Positions 46,841-55,604 of a stretch of 64,000 bases of DNA are shown here, piece by piece; position 1 is the stretch's first letter, and each line of letters starts with the position of its first letter. The position numbers and the translations under genes are program-made. This stretch comes from Halomonas icarae (lineage in GTDB: Bacteria; Pseudomonadota; Gammaproteobacteria; Pseudomonadales; Halomonadaceae). The DNA lies in the NCBI RefSeq assembly GCF_009901955.1, contig NZ_WUTS01000001.1:1399666-1463665 (forward strand). Reading direction: 5' to 3'. Below the pieces are notes generated by a model that was not told the origin of the DNA, ran no database searches, and worked only from the letters and a program-made list of their open reading frames with translations.

Positions 46841-48181
46841 ATGAACGAGACGCTGGAGCGCTGGAGTACGCGGCGCGCCTTTATTCTGGCGGTTACTGGG
46901 GCGGCGGTGGGACTGGGCAATATCTGGCGCTTCCCCTATATCACCGGCGAGAACGGCGGGGCGGTGTTCCTGGTGCTCTACGTGGCCTTCGTGCTGCTGT
47001 TGGGGCTGCCGGTGATGATGGCCGAGATCATGGTGGGCCGGGCCGGGCGGCGCAGCCCGGTGGCGTCGCTGGGGCATCTGGCCGCGACGGCCGGGGCCAG
47101 CCGCCATTGGCGGCTGCTGGGGCTATTCGGTGCCTTCACGGTGTTCTGCATCCTCTCCTTCTACTCGGTCGTGTCCGGGTGGTCCATCGAGTTCCTGGTG
47201 GCTTCCATCAATGGCGAGTTTCGCGGTGCGGCGCCCGCCGAGGTCGGGGCCGGTTTCGAGGCCTTCCTGGCCGATCCCGGGCGCATGATCTTCAATCACA
47301 CCCTGTTCCTGCTGATGACCATACTGGTGGTGGCTGCCGGCGTGGCCAAGGGGCTCGAACGCCTTAACAACGTGCTGATGCCGCTACTCTATCTGTTGCT
47401 GCTGATGCTGGCGGGGTATGCCACCACCACCAGCGGCTTCGGTACCGCGCTGGAGTGGCTTTTTCGGCCTGACTTCTCGGCGGTGACCCCGCTGGTGGTG
47501 ATGCATGCCATGGGCCACGCCTTCTTCACCCTGGCCGTGGGCGCCTGTGCGTTGATGGCCTATGGGGCCTATATGCCGGACCATCAGAGCCTGCCGCGTG
47601 CCGTCGGGGCGGTAGCGGTCCTCGATGTTACCGTGGCCTTGCTGGCCGGTATCGCGATCTTTTCGGTGGTGTTTTCCCAAGGAATGGACCCAGGTGAGGG
47701 ACCCGGCCTGATGTTTGTCACCCTGCCCATCGCCTTCGCCGAGCTGCCCTGGGGCGCGCTGTGGTTGAGCTTCTTCTTTCTATTGCTGTTGCTGGCTACC
47801 TGGACGTCGTCGATCAACCTGGCCGAGCCCATGGTCGCCACCCTGCAGGGGCTGGGGCTACAGCGTGGGGTCTCCGCGGCTCTGGTAGGCCTGGCCGTGT
47901 GGCTGCTGGGACTGCTGACGGTGTTCTCGTTCTCGAGCCTGGCCGAGTGGCGACCGCTGTTTGGCATGAACGGCTTCGAGCTGGTCAGCACCATTCCCCC
48001 GGAGATCTTCCTCCCGCTGGGCGGGATGCTGATTGCGATCTTTGCCGCCTGGGTGCTGCCGGAGTCCGCGGCGCGTCGAGCCCTGGGGGTGAGCGATAGT
48101 GGCTTTGCGCTGTGGCGAATGGTGACCCGCTGGATTGCCATTCCGCTGACGCTGGTAGTATTGGTGGCCGGGCTGGTCTGA
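46841..48181 (+). CDS. Sodium-dependent neurotransmitter-symporter family (NSS/SNF) transporter
   Basis: This 446-residue LeuT-fold symporter has about 11-12 membrane helices. Helix 1 holds the sodium/substrate signature AVTGAAVGLGNIWRFPYITGENGG, here given as GAAVGLGNIWRFPY. FFTLAVGACALMAYGAYMP is the helix 6 unwound region, and TWTSSINLAEPMVA the helix 8 sodium site. Substrates are usually amino acids. I start it at MNETLERWSTRR with GGGAG upstream, rather than at 46769. The next gene begins 32 bp later. Confidence 0.9.
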   Translation: MNETLERWSTRRAFILAVTGAAVGLGNIWRFPYITGENGGAVFLVLYVAFVLLLGLPVMMAEIMVGRAGRRSPVASLGHLAATAGASRHWRLLGLFGAFTVFCILSFYSVVSGWSIEFLVASINGEFRGAAPAEVGAGFEAFLADPGRMIFNHTLFLLMTILVVAAGVAKGLERLNNVLMPLLYLLLLMLAGYATTTSGFGTALEWLFRPDFSAVTPLVVMHAMGHAFFTLAVGACALMAYGAYMPDHQSLPRAVGAVAVLDVTVALLAGIAIFSVVFSQGMDPGEGPGLMFVTLPIAFAELPWGALWLSFFFLLLLLATWTSSINLAEPMVATLQGLGLQRGVSAALVGLAVWLLGLLTVFSFSSLAEWRPLFGMNGFELVSTIPPEIFLPLGGMLIAIFAAWVLPESAARRALGVSDSGFALWRMVTRWIAIPLTLVVLVAGLV

Positions 48182-48213
48182 GGCCCGGCACGATCGCAGA
48201 TGAGGAGATCATG

Positions 48214-48765
48214 ATGAGCGACTCGAAGGCCGTACGGCCCTGGAAAGGCAAGCGCCCGAGCCTTGGCGAGCGGGTCTATATTGACCCGGCAAGCGTGGTG
48301 CTCGGCGATGTGACGCTGGGTGACGACTGCTCGGTATGGCCCATGGCGGTGATTCGTGGCGACATGCATCGTATCCGTATCGGCGCCCGCACCAGCGTGC
48401 AGGATGGCTGCGTGCTGCATATCACCCATGCCAGCGACTTCAATCCCGGCGGCTTTCCGCTGACCATCGGCGATGATGTGACCATCGGCCACAAGGCGAT
48501 ACTCCATGGGGCCACCCTGGGCAGTCGTATCCTGGTGGGCATGGGGGCCATCGTCATGGATGGTGCCGAGGTGGAGGACGAGGTCATCATCGCCGCCGGT
48601 GCCGTGGTGACGCCTGGCAAGCGGCTCGAGAGCGGCCATGTCTATGCCGGCAATCCGGCCAAGGCGCTGCGTCCCCTGAAGGAGAAGGAGCGAGAGTTCT
48701 TTCCCTACACCGCCGGCAACTATGTCAGTCTCAAAGACGAGTATCTGGCCTCGAGCGACGATTAA
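48214..48765 (+). CDS. Gamma-class carbonic anhydrase family protein (YrdA-like)
   Basis: This 183-residue left-handed beta-helix protein has hexapeptide repeats. Likely metal-ligand histidines are in VLHITHASD and IGHKAILHG, spaced as in gamma-carbonic anhydrases. GDMHRIRIGARTSVQDG is the trimer arginine/aspartate region. GAGGAG lies six bases before the ATG at 48214, so I prefer it to the ATG at 48211. YrdA homologues bind metal but carbonic anhydrase activity is not always found. Confidence 0.88.
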   Translation: MSDSKAVRPWKGKRPSLGERVYIDPASVVLGDVTLGDDCSVWPMAVIRGDMHRIRIGARTSVQDGCVLHITHASDFNPGGFPLTIGDDVTIGHKAILHGATLGSRILVGMGAIVMDGAEVEDEVIIAAGAVVTPGKRLESGHVYAGNPAKALRPLKEKEREFFPYTAGNYVSLKDEYLASSDD

Positions 48766-48844
48766 TTTACTAACCCATTGTTTCTTCATGCCCGGGCGAG
48801 CGATAATCTGGTGATTTATCCAGCTCTTCGAGGGCCGCACCGGC

Positions 48845-49516
48845 ATGGCCAGTTTCCGCACCCACCTTGGCGTGGCCGCCGCCGGCGGAGCCGTGGTTGC
48901 CCACGGTGGCTGGCAGGCGGGGCTATGGGATGTCTGGCAGGCACTTCCCATGCTGGCGTTGGTGACGCTTGGCGGCATCCTGCCCGATATCGACGCCGAC
49001 AGCTCTCGAGCGATCCGGCTGGTGTTCAACCTGCTGGCCGTACCGGCGGTGGTAGCTGGGGCCCTGGTGCTGCAGGGGCGACTCACCACGGGGGGCCTGC
49101 TGCTGGCCTGTGGCGCCCTCTACCTGGGGGTGCGCCACTTCGCCGGCGCCCTGTTCGCTCGCCTCACCGTACATCGTGGCATCTGGCACTCGCTGCTGGC
49201 GGCGGCCTTCTGTGGCCTGTCGACTACGGCGCTCAGCTACCACCTGTTGGCACAACCCGGTGCCATGGCCTGGGGCCATGGCGTGGCGCTTGCGCTGGGT
49301 TTCGTGCTCCACCTGATGCTCGATGAGCTCTATAGCGTCGATCTCACCGGAGGGCGTATCAAGCGCTCCTTCGGTACCGCGCTCAAGCCGCTGGACTGGC
49401 GCTCACCCGGCAACTCCTTGGTGATGCTCGCCGCCGGGGCCAATCTGTTGCCCTGGTTGCCGCCCTGGCCGACGTTACGAGAGCTGCTCGTTCAGGGCAT
49501 CTCGTTCTGGCGCTGA
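48845..49516 (+). CDS. YdjM-like membrane-bound metal-dependent hydrolase family protein
   Basis: This 223-residue inner-membrane protein has about five hydrophobic segments. It carries the family residues FRTHLGVA at the N-terminus, GGILPDIDADSS, TVHRGIWHSLLAA and LHLMLDELYSVDLTGG. The conserved His and Asp residues suggest a metal site, but no activity has been assigned to the family. E. coli YdjM is under LexA control; I see no LexA box upstream here. Confidence 0.8.
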   Translation: MASFRTHLGVAAAGGAVVAHGGWQAGLWDVWQALPMLALVTLGGILPDIDADSSRAIRLVFNLLAVPAVVAGALVLQGRLTTGGLLLACGALYLGVRHFAGALFARLTVHRGIWHSLLAAAFCGLSTTALSYHLLAQPGAMAWGHGVALALGFVLHLMLDELYSVDLTGGRIKRSFGTALKPLDWRSPGNSLVMLAAGANLLPWLPPWPTLRELLVQGISFWR

Positions 49517-49538
49517 GGGGCGGCGCCCAGGTCCTTTT

Positions 49539-50324
49539 TCAGGCATCGCCATCACGGCGTGTATCTGGAACTCGCTGGGCGCGACGCAGGGCGCGCTGGG
49601 CCCGAGTCTCGGCGCGCTCCATTTCGAGCAGCCCCTCTTCGACGAATACCAGATGCTCGTGGGCGCGGGCCCTGGCGTCTTCGGCACGCCCCTCAAGGAT
49701 GGCGTCGAGCAGGGCGCGATGCTGGATCATCAGCTGGGGTCGAGCTTCCGGCTTCTCGAACAGATGGGCGAGACTGTCGGCGATGCTGCGCTCCAGCAGG
49801 TGGAAGATGCCGCGTATGGTATGCAGCAGCAGCACATTGTGGGCGGCCTCGGCGATCGCCAGGTGAAAGGCCGCATCGGCCTTGGCCTCCTCGACCGGAT
49901 CATGCCCCTGGAAGCAGGCTTCGAGCTCCTCGAAGCGACGGATCAGCAGCGCCTTGTCGGTGGGTGTGGAGCGCAGCGCGGCGTAGTAGGCCGAGATACC
50001 CTCCATGGCATCACGAAACTCCAGCAGGTCCAGATGAAATTCGTCGTGGCGTGACAGCATCTCCAGCAAGGGGTCGCTATAGCCGCTGTTGAGCTCCTTG
50101 CTGACAAAGGTGCCGCCGCCCTGACGGCTGATCAGCAGGCCGCGGGCCGAGAGCTTCTGGATCGCCTCGCGTAACGAAGGGCGCGATACGCTGAAGCGCT
50201 CGGCCAGCTCGCGCTCAGGGGGCAGCTTCTGGCCGGGCTGGAGGCTGCCCTCCAGAATCATCGCTTCGAGGCGTTCGGTGATTACGTCGGCCAGACGTGG
50301 TTGGCGCAGGGGAGGGTAGGCCAT
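49539..50324 (-). CDS. lldR: GntR/FadR-family regulator, LldR-like
   Basis: This 261-residue regulator has an N-terminal winged helix (about 10-75: LPPERELAERFSVSRPSLREAI, QGGGTFV) and a C-terminal FCD ligand domain (about 95-235) with helical Asp/His positions for metal and ligand (AFHLAIAEAAHN, MIQHRALLDAI). It is divergent from lutABC across a 327-bp region containing two TTGGT-N3-ACCA palindromes, the recognition type of LldR and PdhR. L-lactate as effector is inferred from this context. Confidence 0.82.
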   Translation of the reverse strand: MAYPPLRQPRLADVITERLEAMILEGSLQPGQKLPPERELAERFSVSRPSLREAIQKLSARGLLISRQGGGTFVSKELNSGYSDPLLEMLSRHDEFHLDLLEFRDAMEGISAYYAALRSTPTDKALLIRRFEELEACFQGHDPVEEAKADAAFHLAIAEAAHNVLLLHTIRGIFHLLERSIADSLAHLFEKPEARPQLMIQHRALLDAILEGRAEDARARAHEHLVFVEEGLLEMERAETRAQRALRRAQRVPDTRRDGDA

Positions 50325-50385
50325 GGTGAGATTCCGACGGCTGGTGAGAGGATCAGATAGGATAGAGGCAATTTTAAGGCAAGAT

Positions 50386-50400
50386 ATTGGTAATACCAAT
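50386..50400. promoter_or_regulatory. LldR/PdhR-type operator 1
   Basis: ATTGGTAATACCAAT is a perfect palindrome of the FadR-family TTGGT-N3-ACCAA type. It lies 62 bp upstream of the regulator start and 250 bp from lutA. Confidence 0.7.
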
Positions 50401-50593
50401 AATCACCAGAGGGTTGTTTTCGTAGGTGCGAGAGATTTCTCTCAATTTCAATAGGATTCTCATAGTTTTAAAAGGTTGGAGCCGTCCGGCAGAGGGCTAG
50501 ACTAATGTCTAGGCAGGGGGCAAGGGAAAAACGGTGAGTCTCGTTTGACACTGTCGTGTGAACCTTCTTAATGTCCGCCAACTCGTCAAAAAA

Positions 50594-50607
50594 ATTGGTT
50601 TTACCAT
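50594..50607. promoter_or_regulatory. LldR/PdhR-type operator 2
   Basis: TTGGTTTTACCA (50595-50606) is a second copy of the operator with one mismatch in the last position. It stands 44 bp before the lutA start, about 208 bp from operator 1. Paired operators suggest looping repression like that of E. coli lldPRD. Confidence 0.6.
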
Positions 50608-50650
50608 TTTACCAAAATGCCTGGCTAGCCAGCCGATAAAGGAATCGCCG

Positions 50651-51406
50651 ATGACTGCAGTCAAGTTCTATCCGCCGAGACCAGATAAGGTCTACCTTTT
50701 CGGCACCTGCCTGATTGACCTTCTCTATCCAGAGGCAGGGATGGATGCCATCCGGTTGCTGGAGCGAGAGGGGATCGAGGTGCTGTTTCCTCAGGACCAG
50801 ACCTGCTGTGGTCAGCCGGCCTATACCTCCGGCTATCAGCATGAAGCCCGTGCCGTGGCGGCGGCGCAACTCGATCTCTTCCCCGGTCCCTGGCCGATCA
50901 TCGTGCCCTCGGGCTCATGCGGCGGCATGATGCGCAAGCACTACCCCCAGCTTTTTGCCGGTACCGACCTCGAGGAGCAGGCCAGCGAGGTGGCCGGGCG
51001 CATCTTTGAACTGACCGAGTTCCTGGTCCACGTCTGCCATCTCGATCTCGAGGATCGCGGCGAGCCCGAGAAGGTCGTCATGCACACCTCCTGCAGCGCC
51101 CGCCGTGAAATGGGGCTGGCCGACACCGGTCCCGCCCTGCTGGCAGCGCTGGGGCAGGTGGAGCTGGTCGAGCAGGCGCGGGCCAGCGAGTGCTGTGGTT
51201 TCGGTGGCACCTTTGCCGTGCGTCACCCCGAGGTCTCGGCCGCCATGGTGGAAGACAAGACCCGGGCCATCGAGGCGACCGGGGCGCGCCGCTTCATCAC
51301 CTCTGACTGCGGCTGCATGATGAACATCGGCGGCCGCTTCGAGCAGCAGGGCAAGGCGGTCAAGGGCGAGCATATCGCCAGTTACCTGTGGCGGAGGACC
51401 TCATGA
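50651..51406 (+). CDS. lutA: Lactate utilization protein LutA (Fe-S oxidoreductase subunit)
   Basis: This 251-residue subunit of the LutABC L-lactate dehydrogenase complex (LldE type) starts at 50651 with AAGGA eight bases upstream; upstream in-frame GTG codons are ignored. It has two CCG domains with cysteine-rich motifs TCCGQPAYTSGY (near 56) and ASECCGFGGTF (near 181), which bind 4Fe-4S clusters. Its stop overlaps the lutB start (ATGA). It oxidises lactate to pyruvate and passes electrons to the quinone or another carrier. Confidence 0.93.
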   Translation: MTAVKFYPPRPDKVYLFGTCLIDLLYPEAGMDAIRLLEREGIEVLFPQDQTCCGQPAYTSGYQHEARAVAAAQLDLFPGPWPIIVPSGSCGGMMRKHYPQLFAGTDLEEQASEVAGRIFELTEFLVHVCHLDLEDRGEPEKVVMHTSCSARREMGLADTGPALLAALGQVELVEQARASECCGFGGTFAVRHPEVSAAMVEDKTRAIEATGARRFITSDCGCMMNIGGRFEQQGKAVKGEHIASYLWRRTS

Positions 51407-52854
51407 GCGAACAGACGGCCGGTGTGCAAACCTTTACTCCCCGTGAGTTCCATCGCCAGGCTCACGATGCCCTGGGAAATCCCCAGATACGCGCCAACTT
51501 CCGCAAGGCGATGGATGGCCTGATGGCCAAGCGGCTCGACAGCTTCGATGACTGGGACCTGGAGACCCTGCGTGAGCTGGGTGCCAACATCCGCCTGCGA
51601 GCGCTTGCCAGGTTGCCTGACCTGTTGGAGAAGCTGGAGGCCAACTGCGAGGCCAATGGCATCAAGGTGCACTGGGCCGAAGACGGGGAGCAAGCCTGCC
51701 GGATCATTCGTGGTATCTGCGAGGACCATGGCGCGACCTCGGTGATCAAGGGCAAGTCGATGGTCTCCGAGGAGATGCATCTCAACGCTCACCTGGAGGC
51801 GGCCGGGATCGAGGCGTTGGAGTCGGATCTCGGTGAGTACCTGGTGCAGCTCAACCAGCAGACCCCTTCCCATATCATCATGCCGGCGATCCATCTCAAT
51901 ACCGACGAGATCTCCGAGATCATGCACGACAAGACCGGAACCGAGCGTACCCGGGACGTCGATGCCATGACGGCGGCGGCCAGACAGCAACTGCGCGAAC
52001 GTTTTATGGGCGCCGGTGTAGGGGTCTCCGGAGTCAATTTTGCGGTCGCCGAGACCGGCACCCTGTGCCTGGTAGAAAACGAAGGCAATGGTCGGATGAC
52101 GACCACGGTGCCTCCGGTGCATGTGGCGGTGACGGGTATCGAGAAGGTGGTCGAGCATCTGCGGGATGTGCCGCCTCTCTACTCGCTGCTCACCCGTTCG
52201 GCCACCGGTCAGCATGTCACCACCTACTTCAACATGATCAGCTCGCCACGCAAGGAGGGGGAGCATGATGGCCCGAAGGAGGTGCATCTGGTGCTGGTGG
52301 ACAGCGGTCGCTCCAGCATTTACCAGGACAATGAGCTGCTCGATACCCTGCGCTGCATTCGCTGCGGCGCCTGCATGAATCACTGCCCCGTCTATACGCG
52401 TGTGGGAGGGCATACCTACGGCACGACGTATCCCGGCCCCATCGGCAGCATTCTTTCACCCCATCTGATGGGACTGGAGGAGACCCGGGATCTACCCACG
52501 GCGTCGAGTCTATGCGGAGCCTGCGGCGAGGTCTGTCCGGTGAAGATCCCGATTCCCGACCTGCTGGTGCGGTTGCGCCGAGAATCGGTCGGCGAGGGGC
52601 GCGGCAATGTGGCCGGCGCCGGGATCAAGCGAACCCGCAAGGAAGTGGCCGCCTGGAAGGGGTTTCAGTGGCTGGCGACACACCCTGCGGCCTGGCGTGC
52701 TGGCGCCTCGGTGGCCGGGAGGCTGCGGGCGCTGGCGCCTACCAGGCTGGGTGCTTGGACCCAGCATCGCAGTGCACCAAGGCCGGCGGCCACCACCCTG
52801 CATGCGCTGGTCAAGCAGTATCAGGCAGCCAAGACTGACAAGGAGGAGCGCTGA
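51403..52854 (+). CDS. lutB: Lactate utilization iron-sulfur protein LutB
   Basis: This 483-residue subunit (LldF type) has a ferredoxin-like pair of cluster motifs CIRCGACMNHCPVY and CGACGEVCPVKIP in the C-terminal third, and an N-terminal LUD domain (about 60-300) with GASGVNFAVAETGTLCLVENEGN-like glycine-rich substrate region. It overlaps lutA by four bases and lutC by one. The complete arrangement lutA-lutB-lutC is standard; no lactate permease gene accompanies it here. Confidence 0.93.
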   Translation: MSEQTAGVQTFTPREFHRQAHDALGNPQIRANFRKAMDGLMAKRLDSFDDWDLETLRELGANIRLRALARLPDLLEKLEANCEANGIKVHWAEDGEQACRIIRGICEDHGATSVIKGKSMVSEEMHLNAHLEAAGIEALESDLGEYLVQLNQQTPSHIIMPAIHLNTDEISEIMHDKTGTERTRDVDAMTAAARQQLRERFMGAGVGVSGVNFAVAETGTLCLVENEGNGRMTTTVPPVHVAVTGIEKVVEHLRDVPPLYSLLTRSATGQHVTTYFNMISSPRKEGEHDGPKEVHLVLVDSGRSSIYQDNELLDTLRCIRCGACMNHCPVYTRVGGHTYGTTYPGPIGSILSPHLMGLEETRDLPTASSLCGACGEVCPVKIPIPDLLVRLRRESVGEGRGNVAGAGIKRTRKEVAAWKGFQWLATHPAAWRAGASVAGRLRALAPTRLGAWTQHRSAPRPAATTLHALVKQYQAAKTDKEER

Positions 52855-53510
52855 TGAGTGCTCGTGATGCGATTCTCAAGCGGCTGCGGGAGCGTGCGGA
52901 TGGTGCGCTGAGTGCACCCGACAGCGATTTTGCCGTGGTGACCGGCCGCGGCTGGAGCCGGGATGAGCGGCTGGCGCGCTTCGAGCGCTGGATTGGTTCG
53001 GTGCACGGCGAGGTGGTCCATGCCGCCGAGGAGGGCTGGACCGATGTGCTGGCGAAGGTGCTTGTCGACAAGGGAGTGCGCCGCCTGGCACTGGGCAAGC
53101 AGCATCCGGTCGCCGTCGAGGCGCGCCGGGCGCTGGTCAATGCGGGGGTGGAGCTGGTCGACGTCGATCGTGATATCGAACAGTGGCAGCACGAGCAGTT
53201 CAATGATGTCGATGCCGGCCTGACCTCGACCCGTGGCGCCATCGCCGAGACAGGCAGCCTGTGGCTATGGCCCACGCCGGATGAGCCACGACTGATTAGC
53301 CTGGTGCCGCCGCTGCATATCGCCGTGTTGGACGCGGGGACGCTGGAGGACACCTTTTTCGACGTGATCGAGAAGCAAGGCTGGAAAAACGGCATGCCGA
53401 CCAATGCACTGCTGATCTCAGGACCCAGCAAGACCGCCGATATCGAGCAGACTCTGGCCTATGGCGTTCACGGCCCTCGTGAACTGGTGGTCATAGTGCG
53501 TCATGCGTAG
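52854..53510 (+). CDS. lutC: Lactate utilization protein LutC (LUD domain)
   Basis: This 218-residue LUD-domain subunit (LldG/YkgG) completes the LutABC complex. The family core is present in TSTRGAIAETGSLWLWP and the closing segment SGPSKTADIEQTLAYGVHGP. Its ATG overlaps the lutB stop (TGATG), so all three subunits are coupled. Confidence 0.92.
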   Translation: MSARDAILKRLRERADGALSAPDSDFAVVTGRGWSRDERLARFERWIGSVHGEVVHAAEEGWTDVLAKVLVDKGVRRLALGKQHPVAVEARRALVNAGVELVDVDRDIEQWQHEQFNDVDAGLTSTRGAIAETGSLWLWPTPDEPRLISLVPPLHIAVLDAGTLEDTFFDVIEKQGWKNGMPTNALLISGPSKTADIEQTLAYGVHGPRELVVIVRHA

Positions 53511-53666
53511 ATCCGGGCGAGAGCTCTGCCCGATAGTGATGCATATGCTCAACTCTTGCAGGTCGATGGCGATGCGTTTGGTGCGCGATAAGACGTAGTC
53601 ATGCCGTTGGGATATATTCTGCGTATCGCGAGGGAGCCTTTCCCTCAATACACAAGGAGAAGATGC

Positions 53667-55430
53667 GTGCAGCATAGGATACCGAACGTAGGGAAGGGAG
53701 GCGGGCCTCGTCGCCAATGGAAGATGGTTGCCGTGGTAGCGGGCCTTGCCCTGCTGGCGGGTTGTAGTGAACAGCAGTCCGAAGCGACTCGCTTCATGTC
53801 GGGCCCGGAGGCGGCGGTCGGAGCTGTACTCAGCGGAGAACTGACAACGGCCAGCCCCATTAACCTCAACGATGGGGCTCGCTACTCCCCGCACTGGGTC
53901 TGCCCAGGTGAGGCGAATGACGTCGTGACGTCCTATGTGCTGGATGCTGCATTCCCCGGAGTGCTGACGGCTTTCGACAAGGAGGGGGGCTTCCTCGGAG
54001 TCGTTGAGGGGGCAGTGGATACCCCCTTGTCCTTGCTGGTAGGTGCTGATCACAAGTCCTGTACGCTGATCGTAGTGAGTGGCAGCAGCGCGACCTCCTT
54101 TGGTCCCTATCGTCTCGTGCCCCAGGCTCACGCCTCGGCTGAGCCGCTGGCTCTCGATGAATCCTTGATCGGGTCGCTCGGTGAGGATGGCAAGGCGAGC
54201 CACGTCATGACACTCGAGCAGGCGGGTCGGCTTGACCTCTCACTGTCGAGTGGCGGCGCTCTTGCACTGACTGTGCGTGGTGAAGGGCGTGAAGAGCGTG
54301 TCCAGGCCTGCAGTGATGGAGAGCAACGCCTGGAGGCATACCTGGAACCGGGAGACTATCGGGTTGAAGTTGCCACCGCAGCCATCGGCAATGCGCTGGC
54401 TGCGACGAGTGGATGTGGAGATGAGACGCTTGTGCTGGGGAACGCCTACCGATTGACGGCCAGTGTCGACGATCTGGCAAGCGGAATGCGCAATGAGGGG
54501 CCGCTGCGGGGAGGCGATAGCATTACCGGTGTTCTGGAAAGCGGGGCACACAACCGTTACCGGCTGGATATCAACGAACCCTCCGAAGTTTCCATCGAGT
54601 TGAGCTCGGCACATTTCGATGCCTTGCTGAGCCTCGAAGGTGAGGGGCAGAGTTTCAGCAATGATGATGGCGGCGGCGGCATCAATGGTACGGATGCGCT
54701 GCTGGAAACCGTGCTGTTGCCCGGGCGCTATGATATTGAAGTGACGGCTTATGGTGCCGCTGGCGGGGATTATGGGCTGGAGATGCATAGCTCCCCCTTC
54801 GAGGGAGAGCTCCGAAACAGCGGTGAGCTTGCGCTGGGGGAAAGCTTGGTTGGCGTTCTGGATGGCAGCGGCCCCAACAGTTATCGCCTGACACTGGAAG
54901 AAACAACGGGTATCAGGGTGGTGCTGGGTTCATCGAGCTTTGATGCCGTGCTTCGCCTGCATGGCAACGGTGTCGATATCAGCGACGATGACAGTGGCGG
55001 AAACCTGGATGCGCTGCTGTCGGCAGTGCTTGAGCCGGGCAGCTATACTCTGGAAGCTCAGAGCTATTCGGGTGCTGGGGCCTACAGGTTGGAAGTGGTT
55101 GGTGACGCCATCGAGGAGGAGCTGCGCAATGGTGGCGAGATTGGAGTCGGAGACGCTGTGGTCGGTAGCGTGAGTCCCGGGGGCACGCTTGATTATGAGT
55201 TGGTGTTGGAAGAGGCTGCCACGATCGTGATCGAAGCGACCTCGCCTACAGCCGATACAATATTGAGCCTGAGCGGAAACGGGGTCGAGATAGAAAACGA
55301 CGATGCCGATGGGCTCGGCTTGGGCTCGCGCATTATTCAGCACCTTGAAGCCGGTCGCTATGGTGTTGGTATCAGAACCTGGGGCATAGAAAGCGACATC
55401 GGCGTGGTTAGACTTGAGGTCCGGGGCTGA
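53667..55430 (+). CDS. Lipoprotein with PPC-like repeats
   Basis: This 587-residue predicted outer-envelope lipoprotein starts at GTG 53667, six bases after AAGGAGA. A basic n-region precedes the hydrophobic core and lipobox (VVAGLALLAGC), so lipidation at Cys34 is expected. The body contains at least three repeats of about 102-108 residues beginning at 54486, 54810 and 55122 (MRNEGPL, LRNSGEL, LRNGGEI), and a degenerate fourth near 54138. Each carries a D-x-hydrophobic-x-L core, a DD pair and a L-x-x-G-x-Y turn, the pattern of bacterial pre-peptidase C-terminal (PPC) beta-sandwich domains. No catalytic domain is seen. It may be an adhesive or structural surface protein; function is unknown. 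Confidence 0.75.
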   Translation: MQHRIPNVGKGGGPRRQWKMVAVVAGLALLAGCSEQQSEATRFMSGPEAAVGAVLSGELTTASPINLNDGARYSPHWVCPGEANDVVTSYVLDAAFPGVLTAFDKEGGFLGVVEGAVDTPLSLLVGADHKSCTLIVVSGSSATSFGPYRLVPQAHASAEPLALDESLIGSLGEDGKASHVMTLEQAGRLDLSLSSGGALALTVRGEGREERVQACSDGEQRLEAYLEPGDYRVEVATAAIGNALAATSGCGDETLVLGNAYRLTASVDDLASGMRNEGPLRGGDSITGVLESGAHNRYRLDINEPSEVSIELSSAHFDALLSLEGEGQSFSNDDGGGGINGTDALLETVLLPGRYDIEVTAYGAAGGDYGLEMHSSPFEGELRNSGELALGESLVGVLDGSGPNSYRLTLEETTGIRVVLGSSSFDAVLRLHGNGVDISDDDSGGNLDALLSAVLEPGSYTLEAQSYSGAGAYRLEVVGDAIEEELRNGGEIGVGDAVVGSVSPGGTLDYELVLEEAATIVIEATSPTADTILSLSGNGVEIENDDADGLGLGSRIIQHLEAGRYGVGIRTWGIESDIGVVRLEVRG

Positions 55431-55450
55431 GAGGTTGCTTCAACCATTTA

Positions 55451-55471
55451 TCAGGCCCCTGAAACTTTTTT
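55451..55471 (+). terminator. Weak intrinsic terminator of the lipoprotein gene
   Basis: A short 5-bp stem (TCAGG with CCTGA, two-base loop) is followed by TTTTTT at 55466-55471. It is 20 bases after the stop codon. The stem is weak but the T-run is the best in this gap. Confidence 0.45.
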
Positions 55472-55522
55472 ACAGGAAGGGCTTGCGGGCCTGCCGGTAA
55501 AACCGTAAAGTACGCATCCGCT

Positions 55523-55548
55523 GCCGGCAACGGACAAACGTTACCGGC
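55523..55548. terminator. Hairpin between lipoprotein gene and pyk
   Basis: A 10-bp stem with one G-U pair (55523-55532 with 55539-55548) lies between the two convergent genes and may terminate the pyk transcript. There is no T-run. Confidence 0.4.
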
Positions 55549-55604
55549 GGTGAATGTGGCAGAAGTGACTGTTCTGCAATGGGTTTTTCGGAAGGCTTCG
55601 AAAA

